64,000 bases of DNA from Candidatus Pelagisphaera phototrophica (GTDB lineage Bacteria > Verrucomicrobiota > Verrucomicrobiia > Opitutales > Opitutaceae): positions 1,860,001-1,924,000 of the forward strand of contig NZ_CP076039.1 of the NCBI RefSeq assembly GCF_014529625.1. Reading direction: 5' to 3'. The notes beneath the pieces are model-generated. The model was not told the DNA's origin and did not search any database. It saw only the letters and a program-made list of their open reading frames with translations. The translations under genes were made by a program, and so were the position numbers. Below, piece by piece: positions 1 to 8,984 of the stretch (positions within the stretch are counted from its first letter, which is position 1; each line of letters starts with the position of its first letter).

Positions 1-462
1 GATCTAGCTCGACACTATGCGTCGGCAGACGTTTTTCTATTTTCCAGCTTAACCGAGACTTTCGGCAATGTGGCGATCGAAGCTATGTCGAGCGGATTGT
101 ATGTGTTGGCATATGATTACGCAGCGGCAAGTCGTTTCGTGCAGTCGGGCACGAGTGGACGTACTGTAGGTTTCGGCGATCGGATGGAGTTTCTGAAAGC
201 GGCCCGAGAGATCGCGAGTAATCGCGGCGATTGGGACGAAATACGAGCAGCGGCTCGCGCAAGCGTACTTGGCTATTCGTGGAATTCGATTGTGGAGCAA
301 TACGAACAACTGCTCGATCAGATAGTTGCCAAGCGAAACGGAGTTCCCGCTCCCTCTAAGAAAACGAGACCATCATTGCTCAATCCTGTTCGCGGTAGAC
401 CGAAGTCTGCCCCTGCGAAAACGCTAGCATCCGTACCCAAGGGCGAAACGCTCCCAATGTAA
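1..462 (+). CDS. GT4-type glycosyltransferase, C-terminal part (5' truncated by window)
   Basis: The reading frame is open from base 1 and ends at a TAA at 460-462, so only the C-terminal ~153 residues are present. The segment SSLTETFGNVAIEAMSSG is the E-x7-E donor-sugar motif of GT-B glycosyltransferases of family GT4, which transfer a nucleotide-sugar residue at the inner membrane. A C-terminal extension of about 45 residues rich in K, P and A follows the fold and looks disordered. The next gene, 48 bp downstream on the same strand, is a PlcP/LpxH-type phosphoesterase. This pairing resembles the agt-plcP lipid-remodelling genes described in marine and rhizobial bacteria. The family is clear; the acceptor is not visible. 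Confidence 0.85.
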   Translation, partial: DLARHYASADVFLFSSLTETFGNVAIEAMSSGLYVLAYDYAAASRFVQSGTSGRTVGFGDRMEFLKAAREIASNRGDWDEIRAAARASVLGYSWNSIVEQYEQLLDQIVAKRNGVPAPSKKTRPSLLNPVRGRPKSAPAKTLASVPKGETLPM

Positions 463-510
463 AAAAGTAGTCCTAATACCGCTAAGAATTTCCTCCCAAT
501 TCTTCACGCC

Positions 511-1389
511 ATGAAAAAAGTCACCTTGCCATTCAAAACTATCATCCTGTCGGACATCCACCTCGGCAGTCCCTATTGCCAGATCGAAAAGGTCAATAAG
601 TTCCTCAAGCACTCTAGCGCTCGAAAGATCATCTTAAACGGCGACATTATCGATGGCTGGTCCCTGAAGCGGCAGGGAGGGTGGAAGCCGGACTACATGA
701 AGTTCATTCGCATCCTACTTAAGCGGATCGAGCAAAAGGGCGTGGAAGTCATTTATGCGAGGGGTAACCATGACGATATCCTCGAGTGTTTCATTCCGGT
801 TACTTTTGGCGGGCTTCGTGTAGTGGAGGAGCATATACACCAAGGTCGGAAGGGTAAGTATCTGGTGATTCACGGAGACATATTCGACTCGGTTACCCAG
901 AACACTAAATGGATATCCGTGCTCGGCGACGTGGGATATCAGTTGCTTATGGCGATGAATCGCCTCTACAATCGATACCGCTCATGGCGAGGCAAAGAGT
1001 ACTACTCGCTAAGCAAGAAGATTAAATCGAAGGTCAAGCAAGCGGTTAGCTTTATTAGCGACTTCGAAACGGAAGTCGAGAAGCTAGCTAGAAAGCGGGG
1101 GTGCCACGGGGTTATGTGTGGTCATATTCATACGCCTGATAACAAGATGATCGGTGATATCCACTATTTGAATTCTGGAGATTGGGTGGAGTCGAACACA
1201 GCCTTGGTCGAGCACTTTGATGGTAGTTTCGAGATTCTAGAATACGACGAATTCTGCCGTCGCTTGGAAGCCCAAGAGAAGGAAATTAAGAAGAACAAGG
1301 TATCCAGCAGGACGTATTCTCCGACTCGCGAAACCGCAACCGACTGGGACATGGCCGATTTCGAAATCGTCGTGGACGAAGAATTGTAG
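511..1389 (+). CDS. LpxH/PlcP-family metallophosphoesterase (UDP-2,3-diacylglucosamine diphosphatase-like)
   Basis: This 292-residue calcineurin-like phosphoesterase shows the di-metal motifs in order: SDIHLG (D15, H17), NGDIIDGW (~43-50), GNHDD (~85-89), VIHGDIFD (~118-125) and CGHIHTP (~206-212). The motif NSGDWVES and the long basic central insert match the PlcP branch (phospholipase C-like, phosphate-starvation lipid remodelling) better than classical LpxH of lipid A synthesis, which is ~240 residues. It starts at the first ATG and lies close behind a GT4 glycosyltransferase, as in agt-plcP operons. The substrate (glycerophospholipid or UDP-diacylglucosamine) is inferred only. Automated annotation would call it UDP-2,3-diacylglucosamine diphosphatase. 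Confidence 0.85.
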   Translation: MKKVTLPFKTIILSDIHLGSPYCQIEKVNKFLKHSSARKIILNGDIIDGWSLKRQGGWKPDYMKFIRILLKRIEQKGVEVIYARGNHDDILECFIPVTFGGLRVVEEHIHQGRKGKYLVIHGDIFDSVTQNTKWISVLGDVGYQLLMAMNRLYNRYRSWRGKEYYSLSKKIKSKVKQAVSFISDFETEVEKLARKRGCHGVMCGHIHTPDNKMIGDIHYLNSGDWVESNTALVEHFDGSFEILEYDEFCRRLEAQEKEIKKNKVSSRTYSPTRETATDWDMADFEIVVDEEL

Positions 1390-1401
1390 CGGCTAACAGG
1401 T

Positions 1402-1426
1402 AGGGCTGGCGACGAATCGCAGCCCT
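1402..1426 (+). terminator. Strong hairpin after the phosphoesterase gene
   Basis: AGGGCT pairs with AGCCCT, and an inner GCGA/TCGC stem closes a CGAA loop with one bulged G. It lies 12 bp after the stop codon. There is no U-tract, so it may be a rho-dependent end or an RNA 3' stabiliser. Confidence 0.45.
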
Positions 1427-1630
1427 GCCATCACCATCTTGAGACAAGGTGCGCTTCCCTTGAATTCGAAAAGCGGTACTAGCCCTATCAAAGAGTTCTT
1501 CCATGCCAGATTGCGTAATCTTGAACTAGGGTGAGACCTCGATGGCGTAGTAGCTCAGATTGTATAAGCTATGGGATTGGATTATTGACGCGAGGACGCG
1601 GGAGGCTACAGGCAAAGAGTGTCGGAAAAA

Positions 1631-1773
1631 ATGTCCCATGATCAAATCATCGAAGCCGAAGAATTAGCCGCTTCCTGGATTTACAAAATAAAAAACAAGA
1701 ATGACCCTAGTTATAACCTCTTTAATCGACTGTGCGATTCTTCCGCATCGGAAGAGACCACACCGAAACCATA
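1631..1773 (+). CDS. Small unidentified ORF (47 aa)
   Basis: ATG to TAA, encoding a 47-residue peptide beginning MSHDQIIEAEELAASW. It overlaps the apparent 5' end of the FAD oxidoreductase gene in another frame. The EAEELAASW stretch faintly recalls the N-terminal helix of FecR-type anti-sigma proteins, but it is too short to assign. It may be the remnant of a gene truncated when the downstream oxidoreductase arrived, or it may be chance. Confidence 0.2.
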
Positions 1774-3554
1774 ATCAAAGGAATTACATCAAAGCACTTT
1801 TCCTAACCACACACATCGCTCTTTGTCTTACCCTGCATCAAGCTCAGGGTAAGGAATCGATCATCCACAAAGCTGATATTTGTGTCTACGGCGGTACGGC
1901 GAGTGGCGTCATGGCGGCCCTGGCAGCGGAGAGAGAGGGAGCGAAGGTCATCCTGATCGAGCCCAGCCGCTGGCTGGGTGGCATGACCGGCGGTGGAATC
2001 AATCATCTGGACTGGGGCAAAGGCAGCACCGTGGGTGGCTCGACCTTCAAGATCCTAATGGAGGGCGTGGAGGTTAAGGAACAGAAGCATCATGGCGGAA
2101 ATGCCATCAAAGGCATCGGCAACAAAGAGTATCGCGAGCGCTTTAAGAAACTGGTCGAAGACCAGAGCATCACCGTGATCTACGAGCACCGCCTCGGCAA
2201 ACTTCAGGTTGGTGACGCTACTATCGACGCACCGACGCGCCTGCGGCCGATCGCCATGAACGAAACTTACGAGGAGAAGAAGGAGGGCCAATCCATCCAA
2301 TCCATCACACTCGACCACGCCCCTTTCGACAAAAAAGGCTGCCCCATTCCCGAGCCCAATAAAAGCGACGCCATAACGGTTTCGGCGAAGGTGTTCATCG
2401 ACTGTTCCTACGAGGGCGACGTGCTCGCTATGAGTGGGGCCAGCTACACCTGGGGCCGCGAGTCGCGTGAAAAATACGGCGAATCGCTGGCCGGCGTGCG
2501 TCCCAATCTGTGGGTCCATGACATCGACCCCTACGTCGAGCCGGGGAATCCTGAGAGTGGCGTGCTTCCCTTCGTTCAGGATCGGAAGATCGGCCCGTTG
2601 GGCAGTCCGGATGACTTAACGATGGGCTACTGCTTCCGCTACGAGTTCGACATGAGCGGCAAGGGCATACCGGTCCCCGAACCTGAGAATTACGATCCAG
2701 TCGAATTTGAAGTCTATCGCCGGGCCATTCGCGATGGTGTCGACATTTTCTCCAATCGACACATGAGATCGACGCTCAAGAAGTTCTCGGTGCATAAGAA
2801 AGGGCCATTCGTCGGAGGTGCCCAACTTAATCGCAACCTGATGGCGTCCACTGTTCACGGAATCAACGATGACTATCCGAATGGGGACTGGGCGACGCGG
2901 TCGGGGATCTGGAAGTTCCACCAGGAGTTTCTGAGCAAGTCGATTCACTTCGCCAAAACGGATCCCATGGCCCCTGAAAGCATGAAGCGGCAAGCCAGCC
3001 AGATTTCCTTCAGGAGGGGAGTCTTCGACGAAACCGGTGGCTGGCCGCACCAGTTGTACATTCGCCAGGCTCGCCGGATGGTCTCGTCCTATGTCGTGAC
3101 CCAGAATGACCTGGAGGGGAAAACCGATCCGCCGCACACCGTCGGCCTCGCCGCCTATGGGGTTGACGATTTCCCATACACCGTGGTCGCTCAGGATGGA
3201 AAAATCGCGGTGCAGGGCGGCGGCTTTTCCATCATTTACCTAGACGACGGGAAGTACAACGGCAGCTACAAGATCCCCTACGAAGCCATCGTCCCGCACA
3301 GGGGAGAGTGCGACAACTTGATCGTGCCCGTCTGCGTTTCGGCCAGCCACATCGCCTTCACCTCATTGCGCATGGAGCCGGTCTGGATGGTTCTTGGCGA
3401 ATCTGCCGGCGTGGCCGCGACCATGGCTCTGGATGCCAAGATCCCCGTGCAGGACGTTCCATACCAGGAGTTGCGCAAGAAGCTGGACGCCCTGGGCCAG
3501 ACCCTGGAGCGGATTCCGCCACAACCTCTGAACGCACCGGATGTGCCACAGTAG
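1701..3554 (+). CDS. Secreted FAD-dependent oxidoreductase (FAD_oxidored family)
   Basis: The product is 617 residues if the first ATG is used. The FAD dinucleotide-binding loop VYGGTASGVMAA lies at ~62-73, followed by the acidic end of beta-2 (IEPSR) and WLGGMTGGG (~91-99). A C-terminal second FAD contact, RMEPVWMVLGESAGVAA, is typical of this family of putative xanthan-lyase/dehydrogenase-like flavoproteins. A hydrophobic segment at ~30-45 ending HQAQGKE looks like a Sec signal peptide but sits behind a long basic stretch, so the true start is uncertain; no ATG, GTG or TTG lies closer. An AAAGGAA at ~1777 points to a displaced start. The gene is visibly richer in G+C than its AT-rich flanks. 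Substrate unknown; oxidation of a sugar or cyclitol in the periplasm is a guess. Confidence 0.85.
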   Translation: MTLVITSLIDCAILPHRKRPHRNHNQRNYIKALFLTTHIALCLTLHQAQGKESIIHKADICVYGGTASGVMAALAAEREGAKVILIEPSRWLGGMTGGGINHLDWGKGSTVGGSTFKILMEGVEVKEQKHHGGNAIKGIGNKEYRERFKKLVEDQSITVIYEHRLGKLQVGDATIDAPTRLRPIAMNETYEEKKEGQSIQSITLDHAPFDKKGCPIPEPNKSDAITVSAKVFIDCSYEGDVLAMSGASYTWGRESREKYGESLAGVRPNLWVHDIDPYVEPGNPESGVLPFVQDRKIGPLGSPDDLTMGYCFRYEFDMSGKGIPVPEPENYDPVEFEVYRRAIRDGVDIFSNRHMRSTLKKFSVHKKGPFVGGAQLNRNLMASTVHGINDDYPNGDWATRSGIWKFHQEFLSKSIHFAKTDPMAPESMKRQASQISFRRGVFDETGGWPHQLYIRQARRMVSSYVVTQNDLEGKTDPPHTVGLAAYGVDDFPYTVVAQDGKIAVQGGGFSIIYLDDGKYNGSYKIPYEAIVPHRGECDNLIVPVCVSASHIAFTSLRMEPVWMVLGESAGVAATMALDAKIPVQDVPYQELRKKLDALGQTLERIPPQPLNAPDVPQ

Positions 3555-3567
3555 CAGGCCTGCTTAA

Positions 3568-3699
3568 AGTCTCAGGCCGACTGGAACCAGGGAGGCCAGA
3601 GACAGCATCTCCAAAGAAATGCCATCCGATCAACTCGCCGAAGCGCAGAAAATGGCCCGCGAGATGGTGGAGGCCAACCCCAAGCTGATGGGTGAGTAG
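3568..3699 (+). pseudogene. Orphan Sel1-repeat protein C-terminus
   Basis: After an in-frame stop, 43 codons run to a TAG at 3697-3699. The last part, SDQLAEAQKMAREMVEANP then KLMGE, looks like the closing segment of Sel1-repeat proteins, which often end in a QxAEAQ-x-xA-RE-type helix. No repeat units precede it. The NPKLMGE-stop coding end recurs at 16031-16056 and in altered form at 9725-9742, so it belongs to a dispersed segment rather than a functional gene. Confidence 0.5.
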
Positions 3700-3710
3700 A
3701 GGATGTTTGT

Positions 3711-3900
3711 GTAACCGCCATCTCAAAAATTGGGCAAAAACTAGGGTTTATCTACGTTTTTGGCTGGTCATTAATCGTTCCTTAGGTTTTTGTAACTAGT
3801 TGGGAAAGAGCGAAATAGGGCCAAATAAAACGTAAAGGAATATCAACTACGTTCACTCGTAATGAATAGGTCGTCGGTTCGATTCTGGTGGGCGGATCCA
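3711..3900. repeat. 190-bp direct repeat, copy A, ending in a tRNA-Thr 3' half
   Basis: This block begins GTAACCGCCATCTCAAAAAT and aligns without gaps to 13664-13853. I count about 23 mismatches by eye, so ~88% identity. Its last 50 bases form the 3' half of a tRNA. It directly follows a Sel1-type protein tail. Both copies lie in the same orientation and bound a ~9.95 kb accessory segment. Confidence 0.85.
3851..3900 (+). pseudogene. tRNA-Thr(CGT) 3'-half fragment
   Basis: The bases GTTCA CTCGTAA TGAAT form an intact anticodon arm with anticodon CGT. They are followed by AGGTC, a T-arm with TTCGATT loop, a 3' acceptor strand and encoded CCA (3898-3900). No acceptor 5' strand or D-arm is present upstream. 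This is what remains at one end of an element that integrated into the 3' half of a tRNA gene. Confidence 0.75.
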
Positions 3901-4368
3901 TTACGCGATCTGGTTTAGGTGGCACAAATCCAACCACATTAGGATCGGGACTGGAGTTGCCTGGCCGCGTCTACGTTAATGGGGCTACAATTCAGATTTA
4001 AATGGTTCATTCGTCGAGACATTATTATCAACGGTTATCCCGCTTGGAATTTATGCAAAGACCCACGACGCAGGTTCCGCGGCAGCACTCCACGAAGCGG
4101 GTGTAATCCTCATAGTTAATGATGTGCGAAGGATGGGTAGAGCGATAACTATTTTCAAGGCAACTGATACAAGGCCCAACGAGCTTTTTTTCCCCTGAGG
4201 TGCCGGTCCCTTTCAGAAAGGGAATCAAAGTTTTCGACAGTGTTTGAACGGGCTACAAAGTCAGAAAAATGCCGTTCTGAGCCTAAGATTTGTATTCACC
4301 TATACCACCAATCGGTCCTTCCTGCCGTATTTGAGATACAGCGATCAAGGAAGTTTGTATCGCTCATA
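3901..4368. other. AT-rich intergenic stretch without a supported gene
   Basis: Only a 66-codon minus-strand frame (4028-4228) is open. It has two clustered cysteines, no recognisable domain and poor coding character. I see no further tRNA parts, terminal inverted repeats or CDS. Confidence 0.5.
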
Positions 4369-5979
4369 CTAGTAACTAATTTTTTCAATTCCCAACAAAG
4401 GCGTCGATGATGGTAGCTTGCGCTGCGGATGAGCTTGCTCAAAAGCATAAGCTATTCTAATTATGGTCTCTTCGTCAAAGTGCCGCCCTAGGAATTCAAT
4501 CCCGACCGGGATTCCGTCCACATTAAAACCTGCTGGAACGGTAAGCGTTGGAAGCCCAGTCACGGTAGAAAGACGATTACCTTCACCTCTTCTTCTGTCA
4601 CGTGGCGGGTTCGGCGAGTTGCCCTCATCCGCAATAGCCTCCTGAAGAGTTCTAATTGGCTTAGTCTCATGCGGATAAACGATTGCATCGAGAGACCAAC
4701 GATCCATTAGATTATGAATAAATTCCCGCATTGTATCTCGTCCTTTAATAAGATTTATGTAGGCAGGATTGTTAGTCATTTCGGGGGCCGCTTGCTCCTC
4801 CGCATAACGCTCTTTAAGCCGACCAAGGATACCTCCAGAGGAGGTTATGTCCTCTAATGTTTGGTATGGGAATGAGGGTTCGCGCATAGAAAAATAAACC
4901 TCCATCGCGGCCCTGTTTTCGAATCGCCCGTAGCTTGTGTCGCGGATTATTTGCCAAAGATCTACGGCAACTGTTATTGGGTCGATGACTATGGCTCCTT
5001 CGCTTTTCATTTTACTTATTGCTGATTCAATAAGTTTGACGGCAGGAACATCCTCAGGCTCACTCCCGAAAAGTGCCCGTAAAACGCCTATTCGAGCTCC
5101 TTTTAAACCTTCCTGATCCAAAGCGGACAAATAATAGTCAGACGAAGTTTGGCCAAGTCCTTTAAAAGTGAAAAGATCTGCGGCGTCTGTACCAGAAATC
5201 ACGCCCATCGTAATTGCAGCATCAGTTACGTTGCGTGCCATGGGCCCGGCTCTGTCGTAAGTAATCGAGATTGGAATTATTCCACCCCGAGAAACAAGTC
5301 CCTCTGATGGTGAGAACCCGACTAAATTTGCTTTTGTCGAAGGATTCCGAATTGATGAGCCTGTCTCGGTTCCCATCCCAATCCATCCGAAAAGTGCTGC
5401 GACGCCAACACCCGAACCTCCAGATGAACCACCCGGAATCTTATTAAGATTATAAGGATTCAGCACTTGCCCACCAAGGGAGCTCGTTCCCGTTGAGCCT
5501 CTGGCGAATTCGTCGAGATTGGTCTTCGCTAGGATAATCGCTCCAGCCTCACGCAAACGTCCTATTGTGAAAGCATCACGCTCAGGAGTCATTCCTTCCA
5601 AAGCGATTGCTCCACCGGTCGTCGGCATGTCGAAAGTATCGTAATTGTCCTTAATAATGAAAGGAACTCCATGGAGGGGTGACCTGGGTCCAGAAGTCCT
5701 TCGCTCAAGATCAAGTTTGCGGGCAGTCGCCAAAGCGTTGGGATTGATCGTCAGAATTGCATTTAATTCAGGACCTTTCTTGTCAAAAGCCTCAATTCTT
5801 TTGAGGTAAATCTCGACAATTTGTTCCGATTCGACGCCGGCGTCATACGCATTCTGTAGATCCAGAATTGTTGCGGTGCTAATATCAAGCACACCGCCGA
5901 ACGAACTAACATTACAAAAAATGCAAAAAAGGGGGACTGCTCTCGCAAGCAGATTACTATATAAATCTACAAATCTCAT
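4369..5979 (-). CDS. Amidase (amidase-signature family), probably exported
   Basis: The product is 536 residues from the ATG at 5979; an upstream in-frame GTG at 6006 is possible. The Ser-cisSer-Lys triad is visible: Lys in GVPFIIKDNYDT (~110), cis-Ser in PGGSSGGSG (~185) and nucleophile Ser in GTETGSSIRNP (~209). The N-terminus VPLFCIFCNVSSFGG looks like a short signal peptide, so this is a periplasmic or secreted amidase rather than GatA of the Glu-tRNA amidotransferase, which it resembles in sequence. It lies alone between two gene-poor stretches inside the repeat-bounded segment. Substrate not predictable. Confidence 0.9.
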   Translation of the reverse strand: MRFVDLYSNLLARAVPLFCIFCNVSSFGGVLDISTATILDLQNAYDAGVESEQIVEIYLKRIEAFDKKGPELNAILTINPNALATARKLDLERRTSGPRSPLHGVPFIIKDNYDTFDMPTTGGAIALEGMTPERDAFTIGRLREAGAIILAKTNLDEFARGSTGTSSLGGQVLNPYNLNKIPGGSSGGSGVGVAALFGWIGMGTETGSSIRNPSTKANLVGFSPSEGLVSRGGIIPISITYDRAGPMARNVTDAAITMGVISGTDAADLFTFKGLGQTSSDYYLSALDQEGLKGARIGVLRALFGSEPEDVPAVKLIESAISKMKSEGAIVIDPITVAVDLWQIIRDTSYGRFENRAAMEVYFSMREPSFPYQTLEDITSSGGILGRLKERYAEEQAAPEMTNNPAYINLIKGRDTMREFIHNLMDRWSLDAIVYPHETKPIRTLQEAIADEGNSPNPPRDRRRGEGNRLSTVTGLPTLTVPAGFNVDGIPVGIEFLGRHFDEETIIRIAYAFEQAHPQRKLPSSTPLLGIEKISY

Positions 5980-6006
5980 AATTACATCACGCTCGAAAGG
6001 TCTCAC

Positions 6007-6892
6007 TCGGACAACTTATACGGACAACCCTATTCAAATAGAAACGTAATTATGTGATTTGAAAATTTTTCAAAAGTCGCGATGTCCTTTTTAAAAAAAG
6101 ACAACTAACGGCGAACCCTATCGTAGTTATAAATAGGTTACCCTAAGTGCGTTTTCTCGATCCATTATTTCGATACTAGCCTGAAGTAAATGCAATATGT
6201 TAAGGAATTGAAAAGGCCAATCTTTAGGACAAAGGAAACACTTTTAATTATGATAATTTAAACAAAGGTGAGTTTGGCCTCTCCTTATCTTTCGACCGAT
6301 AATTGAATTCAGCCGCCAGCAAAGATTGCTTGAAACCCTCTTGCTTTGTAAAACGTTCAATCGCGGCAGCAAATTCAGGGTTCGGAGAAGCGATATTTAA
6401 CCGCTCCCAAAGAGGAAGTCTAATCGGCAGATATTGCGAGACTGAATTCACAAGCAGAATGATCAATCAACCCTTGCTTATGATGGAAGAATACGTTCTC
6501 CAAACGTGCATGTCTTACCGGTTACAAGTCGCGTATTCGATTCCACTCATATTTGGTAATCTAATCAAAATCTCCGTCCATTATTGCTCTAGTTTTCAAT
6601 TCGTTAAACTCTCGATTCTGAGCATAAGCGGAATATTCCTGGATAACGCTTAATGATTTCTCTTGCCTAATTTGGGGTGGGGCGATGGTCGAGTTCTGTC
6701 TCAGTTCAAAGATAATAAATTCTAGTCCAACAAGGACCCCGACGTTGGGAGTCGCTGTGCTTAAGGTATTTGTTTTCAGAATGCCGCGTTAGATAATAAT
6801 AAGCCGCATTAAGGGCAAGAGCTACAAAATTGGGGCTATCTTTCAACTACGCGAAGACTTGCGCAGAATGGAGAATTTTTAAAAGGAGTACG
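6007..6892. other. ~0.9 kb AT-rich region, probably decayed sequence
   Basis: No convincing intact gene. A minus-strand frame at 6248-6466 reads LPIRLPLWERLNIASPNPEF and looks protein-like (regular hydrophobic spacing, plausible C-terminus). I do not recognise it and it lacks a good start, so it is probably a fragment. No tRNA, terminator or repeat was seen. Confidence 0.4.
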
Positions 6893-6895
6893 TGA

Positions 6896-7246
6896 ACGAA
6901 GCTAAGGTTCTTACGGAGGCTAGAGAAGCCGAAAAATTACCTGAGGCTTCATGCCACGGGTCGAATTGGAAAAGTTACAATCCAGCCGGAAAAATGGGAG
7001 AGAGATCGCAAAGAGAAAGCGTTGCAGCTGAGTGGCTATCAATTGGAGGTGGATTTGTATCACAATACATTCAAAACCAAGGGGCGCCAGTTCAAAGAGG
7101 GCCATCATCTATTTCTAAGGGGAGCTCAGGTTTTTCTGATGGGCGTTGTAGTCGATTTTGCCGTCGCGAAAAACGACCGAGGAATGGTGGTTACGGAATC
7201 GTGGGATTCTAAGAGCTCAAAATTATTCATTTCGGTAGCGGGTTAG
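6896..7246 (+). pseudogene. Unidentified decayed gene fragment
   Basis: This frame is open from a TGA at 6893 to a TAG at 7244-7246. It gives a protein-like sequence (YLRLHATGRIGKVTI, then FLRGAQVFLMGVVVDFAVAK) with no ATG until 7022. An AAAAGGAG at 6881-6888 sits in front of a GTG (6892) that belongs to a different, low-complexity frame. This suggests a gene that lost its start through a frameshift. No family recognised. It converges on the sulfatase gene and overlaps its last 20 bp. Confidence 0.3.
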
Positions 7247-8756
7247 CGGCACTTACCGCTTGGGAATTGGGCGTGTTGCGTATGGCCCTCAAAAGTTCTG
7301 CCATGCGAGCGACCCGTTTAGGGTGTTGCTCAAATAGATTGTCCCGTTCCTGCAGATCGGATTTGAGATTGTAGAGTTGGCCAATGGGTTGCCCGGGATC
7401 GTAGTCAAATGGGCTCCAACCGATGCCTCCACCGCCTTGAATCATGAGAAGCTTCCAGTCGCCAACGCGAATGCCATAACCGCCCCGATAATTGTCGTGA
7501 ACGAGGATTTCGCGATTAGGTCGTTCCGCTTTTCTCCCCAATAGTGCACTCAGAAAGCTTATGCTATCAGGTCCAGCGTCCTCGGCGAGCTGGATATCGA
7601 GCAACTCTCCCAGGGTCGCCATAACATCGGTTAGGGCGACCAATTCGTCGGAGGTCGAACCCGGTTCTATCCTACCTGGCCAGCGAGCAAGAAGCGGAAC
7701 ACGATGGCCCCCTTCCAGCGATTCCGTTTTCTGGCCGCGCAGCGAGCCATTGGTCATGTGGCCGTTGTGATCGACGAAGGTGGCGGGCTTGTGGCCCATT
7801 TGGACGCCCCCGTTGTCACTGGAAAAGAATACGAGGGTGTCATTGGCGAGTTTCAATCCATCGATGGTATTGAGGATTTCCCCAATGGACCAGTCTAGCT
7901 CAAGAAGAAAGTCCCCGTACACGCCAATCTCGCTCGTACCTTTGAACCGCTCGTTGGGGGCGTAGGGACCATGGACGTTGCGGTGAGCGAAGTAGAGAAA
8001 GAAGGGCTTTTTGGCTTTTTGGGCCGTGCCCTCTAGCCACTCTACAGCTTTCTCCGTCAAAACCAGAGCAACGTCTTGTTGTCGGTATTTGGCTCCCTCG
8101 CCGCCTTTGAAGTGATGACGGGGCGGATACATGTGTCGTTCGAAGTAGGAGGAGCGGTGAAGCCAGCGTTCGTCCATGATCAGCTCGAGCGGAGAACTTT
8201 CCGTTAAGCCGACAACATGGTGATTTTCGATAAAGACATGAGGCTGCTGCCCGACGTGGGGAATGCCGAAGTAGTAGTGAAATCCGGCTTCCAAAGGTCC
8301 TGGAGCGATTTTCCCGTTGTAGTCTATCCCTTTGAGGTCGTCCCAGCCGGGGGTTCCCGGTCGGCCGTAGCCGAGGTGCCACTTCCCAATCAGCGCAGTT
8401 TTATAGCCTGCTTCGCCCAGCATTTTTGGGAGAGTGTACTGATGGTCGTCGATCAGCATCGGGTCGGTTGACCAGACGTTGGCCGTCTTCGCCCAGGTAC
8501 GCCAGCTATAGCGCCCGGTCAGCAGACTATAGCGAGTTGGGCAGCAAACTGGATGGGGCGAATGGGCGTCGGTGAACTTTATTCCCTCGATTGCCAGCCG
8601 ATCAATGTTGGGCGTCTGTACTTTGGTGGCCCCGTAGGAACTTAAATCTCCGTAGCCAAGGTCATCAGCTAGGATAAATACGATATTGGGTCTGTCAGCC
8701 GCGACCGAGCACAGTGCCGCTGAGAGAGTGACCAGACAAAGAATACTAGCTCTCAT
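7227..8756 (-). CDS. Arylsulfatase (family S1), secreted
   Basis: A 509-residue sulfatase with a Sec signal peptide (cleavage near ALCSVAA-D). Metal-binding ADDLGYGDL is at ~30-38. The formylglycine motif C-C-P-T-R has its modified Cys at ~71 and satisfies CxPxR. GKWHLG (~124-129) and SSDNGG follow, then the GGHRVPLLARWPG stretch common to S1 enzymes. It should hydrolyse sulfate esters of polysaccharides in the periplasm and needs a formylglycine-generating enzyme, which is not in this window. It is monocistronic, on the opposite strand to the fragments on either side. S1 subfamily not assigned. Confidence 0.95.
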   Translation of the reverse strand: MRASILCLVTLSAALCSVAADRPNIVFILADDLGYGDLSSYGATKVQTPNIDRLAIEGIKFTDAHSPHPVCCPTRYSLLTGRYSWRTWAKTANVWSTDPMLIDDHQYTLPKMLGEAGYKTALIGKWHLGYGRPGTPGWDDLKGIDYNGKIAPGPLEAGFHYYFGIPHVGQQPHVFIENHHVVGLTESSPLELIMDERWLHRSSYFERHMYPPRHHFKGGEGAKYRQQDVALVLTEKAVEWLEGTAQKAKKPFFLYFAHRNVHGPYAPNERFKGTSEIGVYGDFLLELDWSIGEILNTIDGLKLANDTLVFFSSDNGGVQMGHKPATFVDHNGHMTNGSLRGQKTESLEGGHRVPLLARWPGRIEPGSTSDELVALTDVMATLGELLDIQLAEDAGPDSISFLSALLGRKAERPNREILVHDNYRGGYGIRVGDWKLLMIQGGGGIGWSPFDYDPGQPIGQLYNLKSDLQERDNLFEQHPKRVARMAELLRAIRNTPNSQAVSAANPLPK

Positions 8757-8984
8757 AGAACGCTATCGAATTTCAGACTACTGTGTTCGGGTCGATAGCG
8801 ATCGCAATCGCGAGGATGACCCAAGGAACTTGAGCCGATAAACTTATAATTTTTTTCACGAGTTCTTATTTGACTAAATTACTTTGCCAGATTCGAACGA
8901 AACACCTCAGTATGTACTCCATTCGCTTATTTTGGTTTTCTATTGAAACCTAAGTCCTATGGGAAGCTTCTAATAGTCATCTAA

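Noticed and set aside
1541-1600. tRNA-like D-arm sequence (TAGCTCAGATTGTATAAGC)
   Set aside because: No anticodon arm, T-arm or acceptor pairing can be built around it.
2055-2519. Long antisense ORFs inside the FAD oxidoreductase gene
   Set aside because: High G+C in third codon positions keeps antisense frames open; no independent coding evidence.
4028-4228. 66-codon minus-strand ORF with clustered Cys
   Set aside because: No recognisable domain, no good start context, AT-rich non-coding surroundings.
6892-7212. GTG-started ORF directly after AAAAGGAG
   Set aside because: The Shine-Dalgarno spacing is too short and the product is Ser/Gly/Arg-rich low-quality sequence; the protein-like reading is in the next frame.
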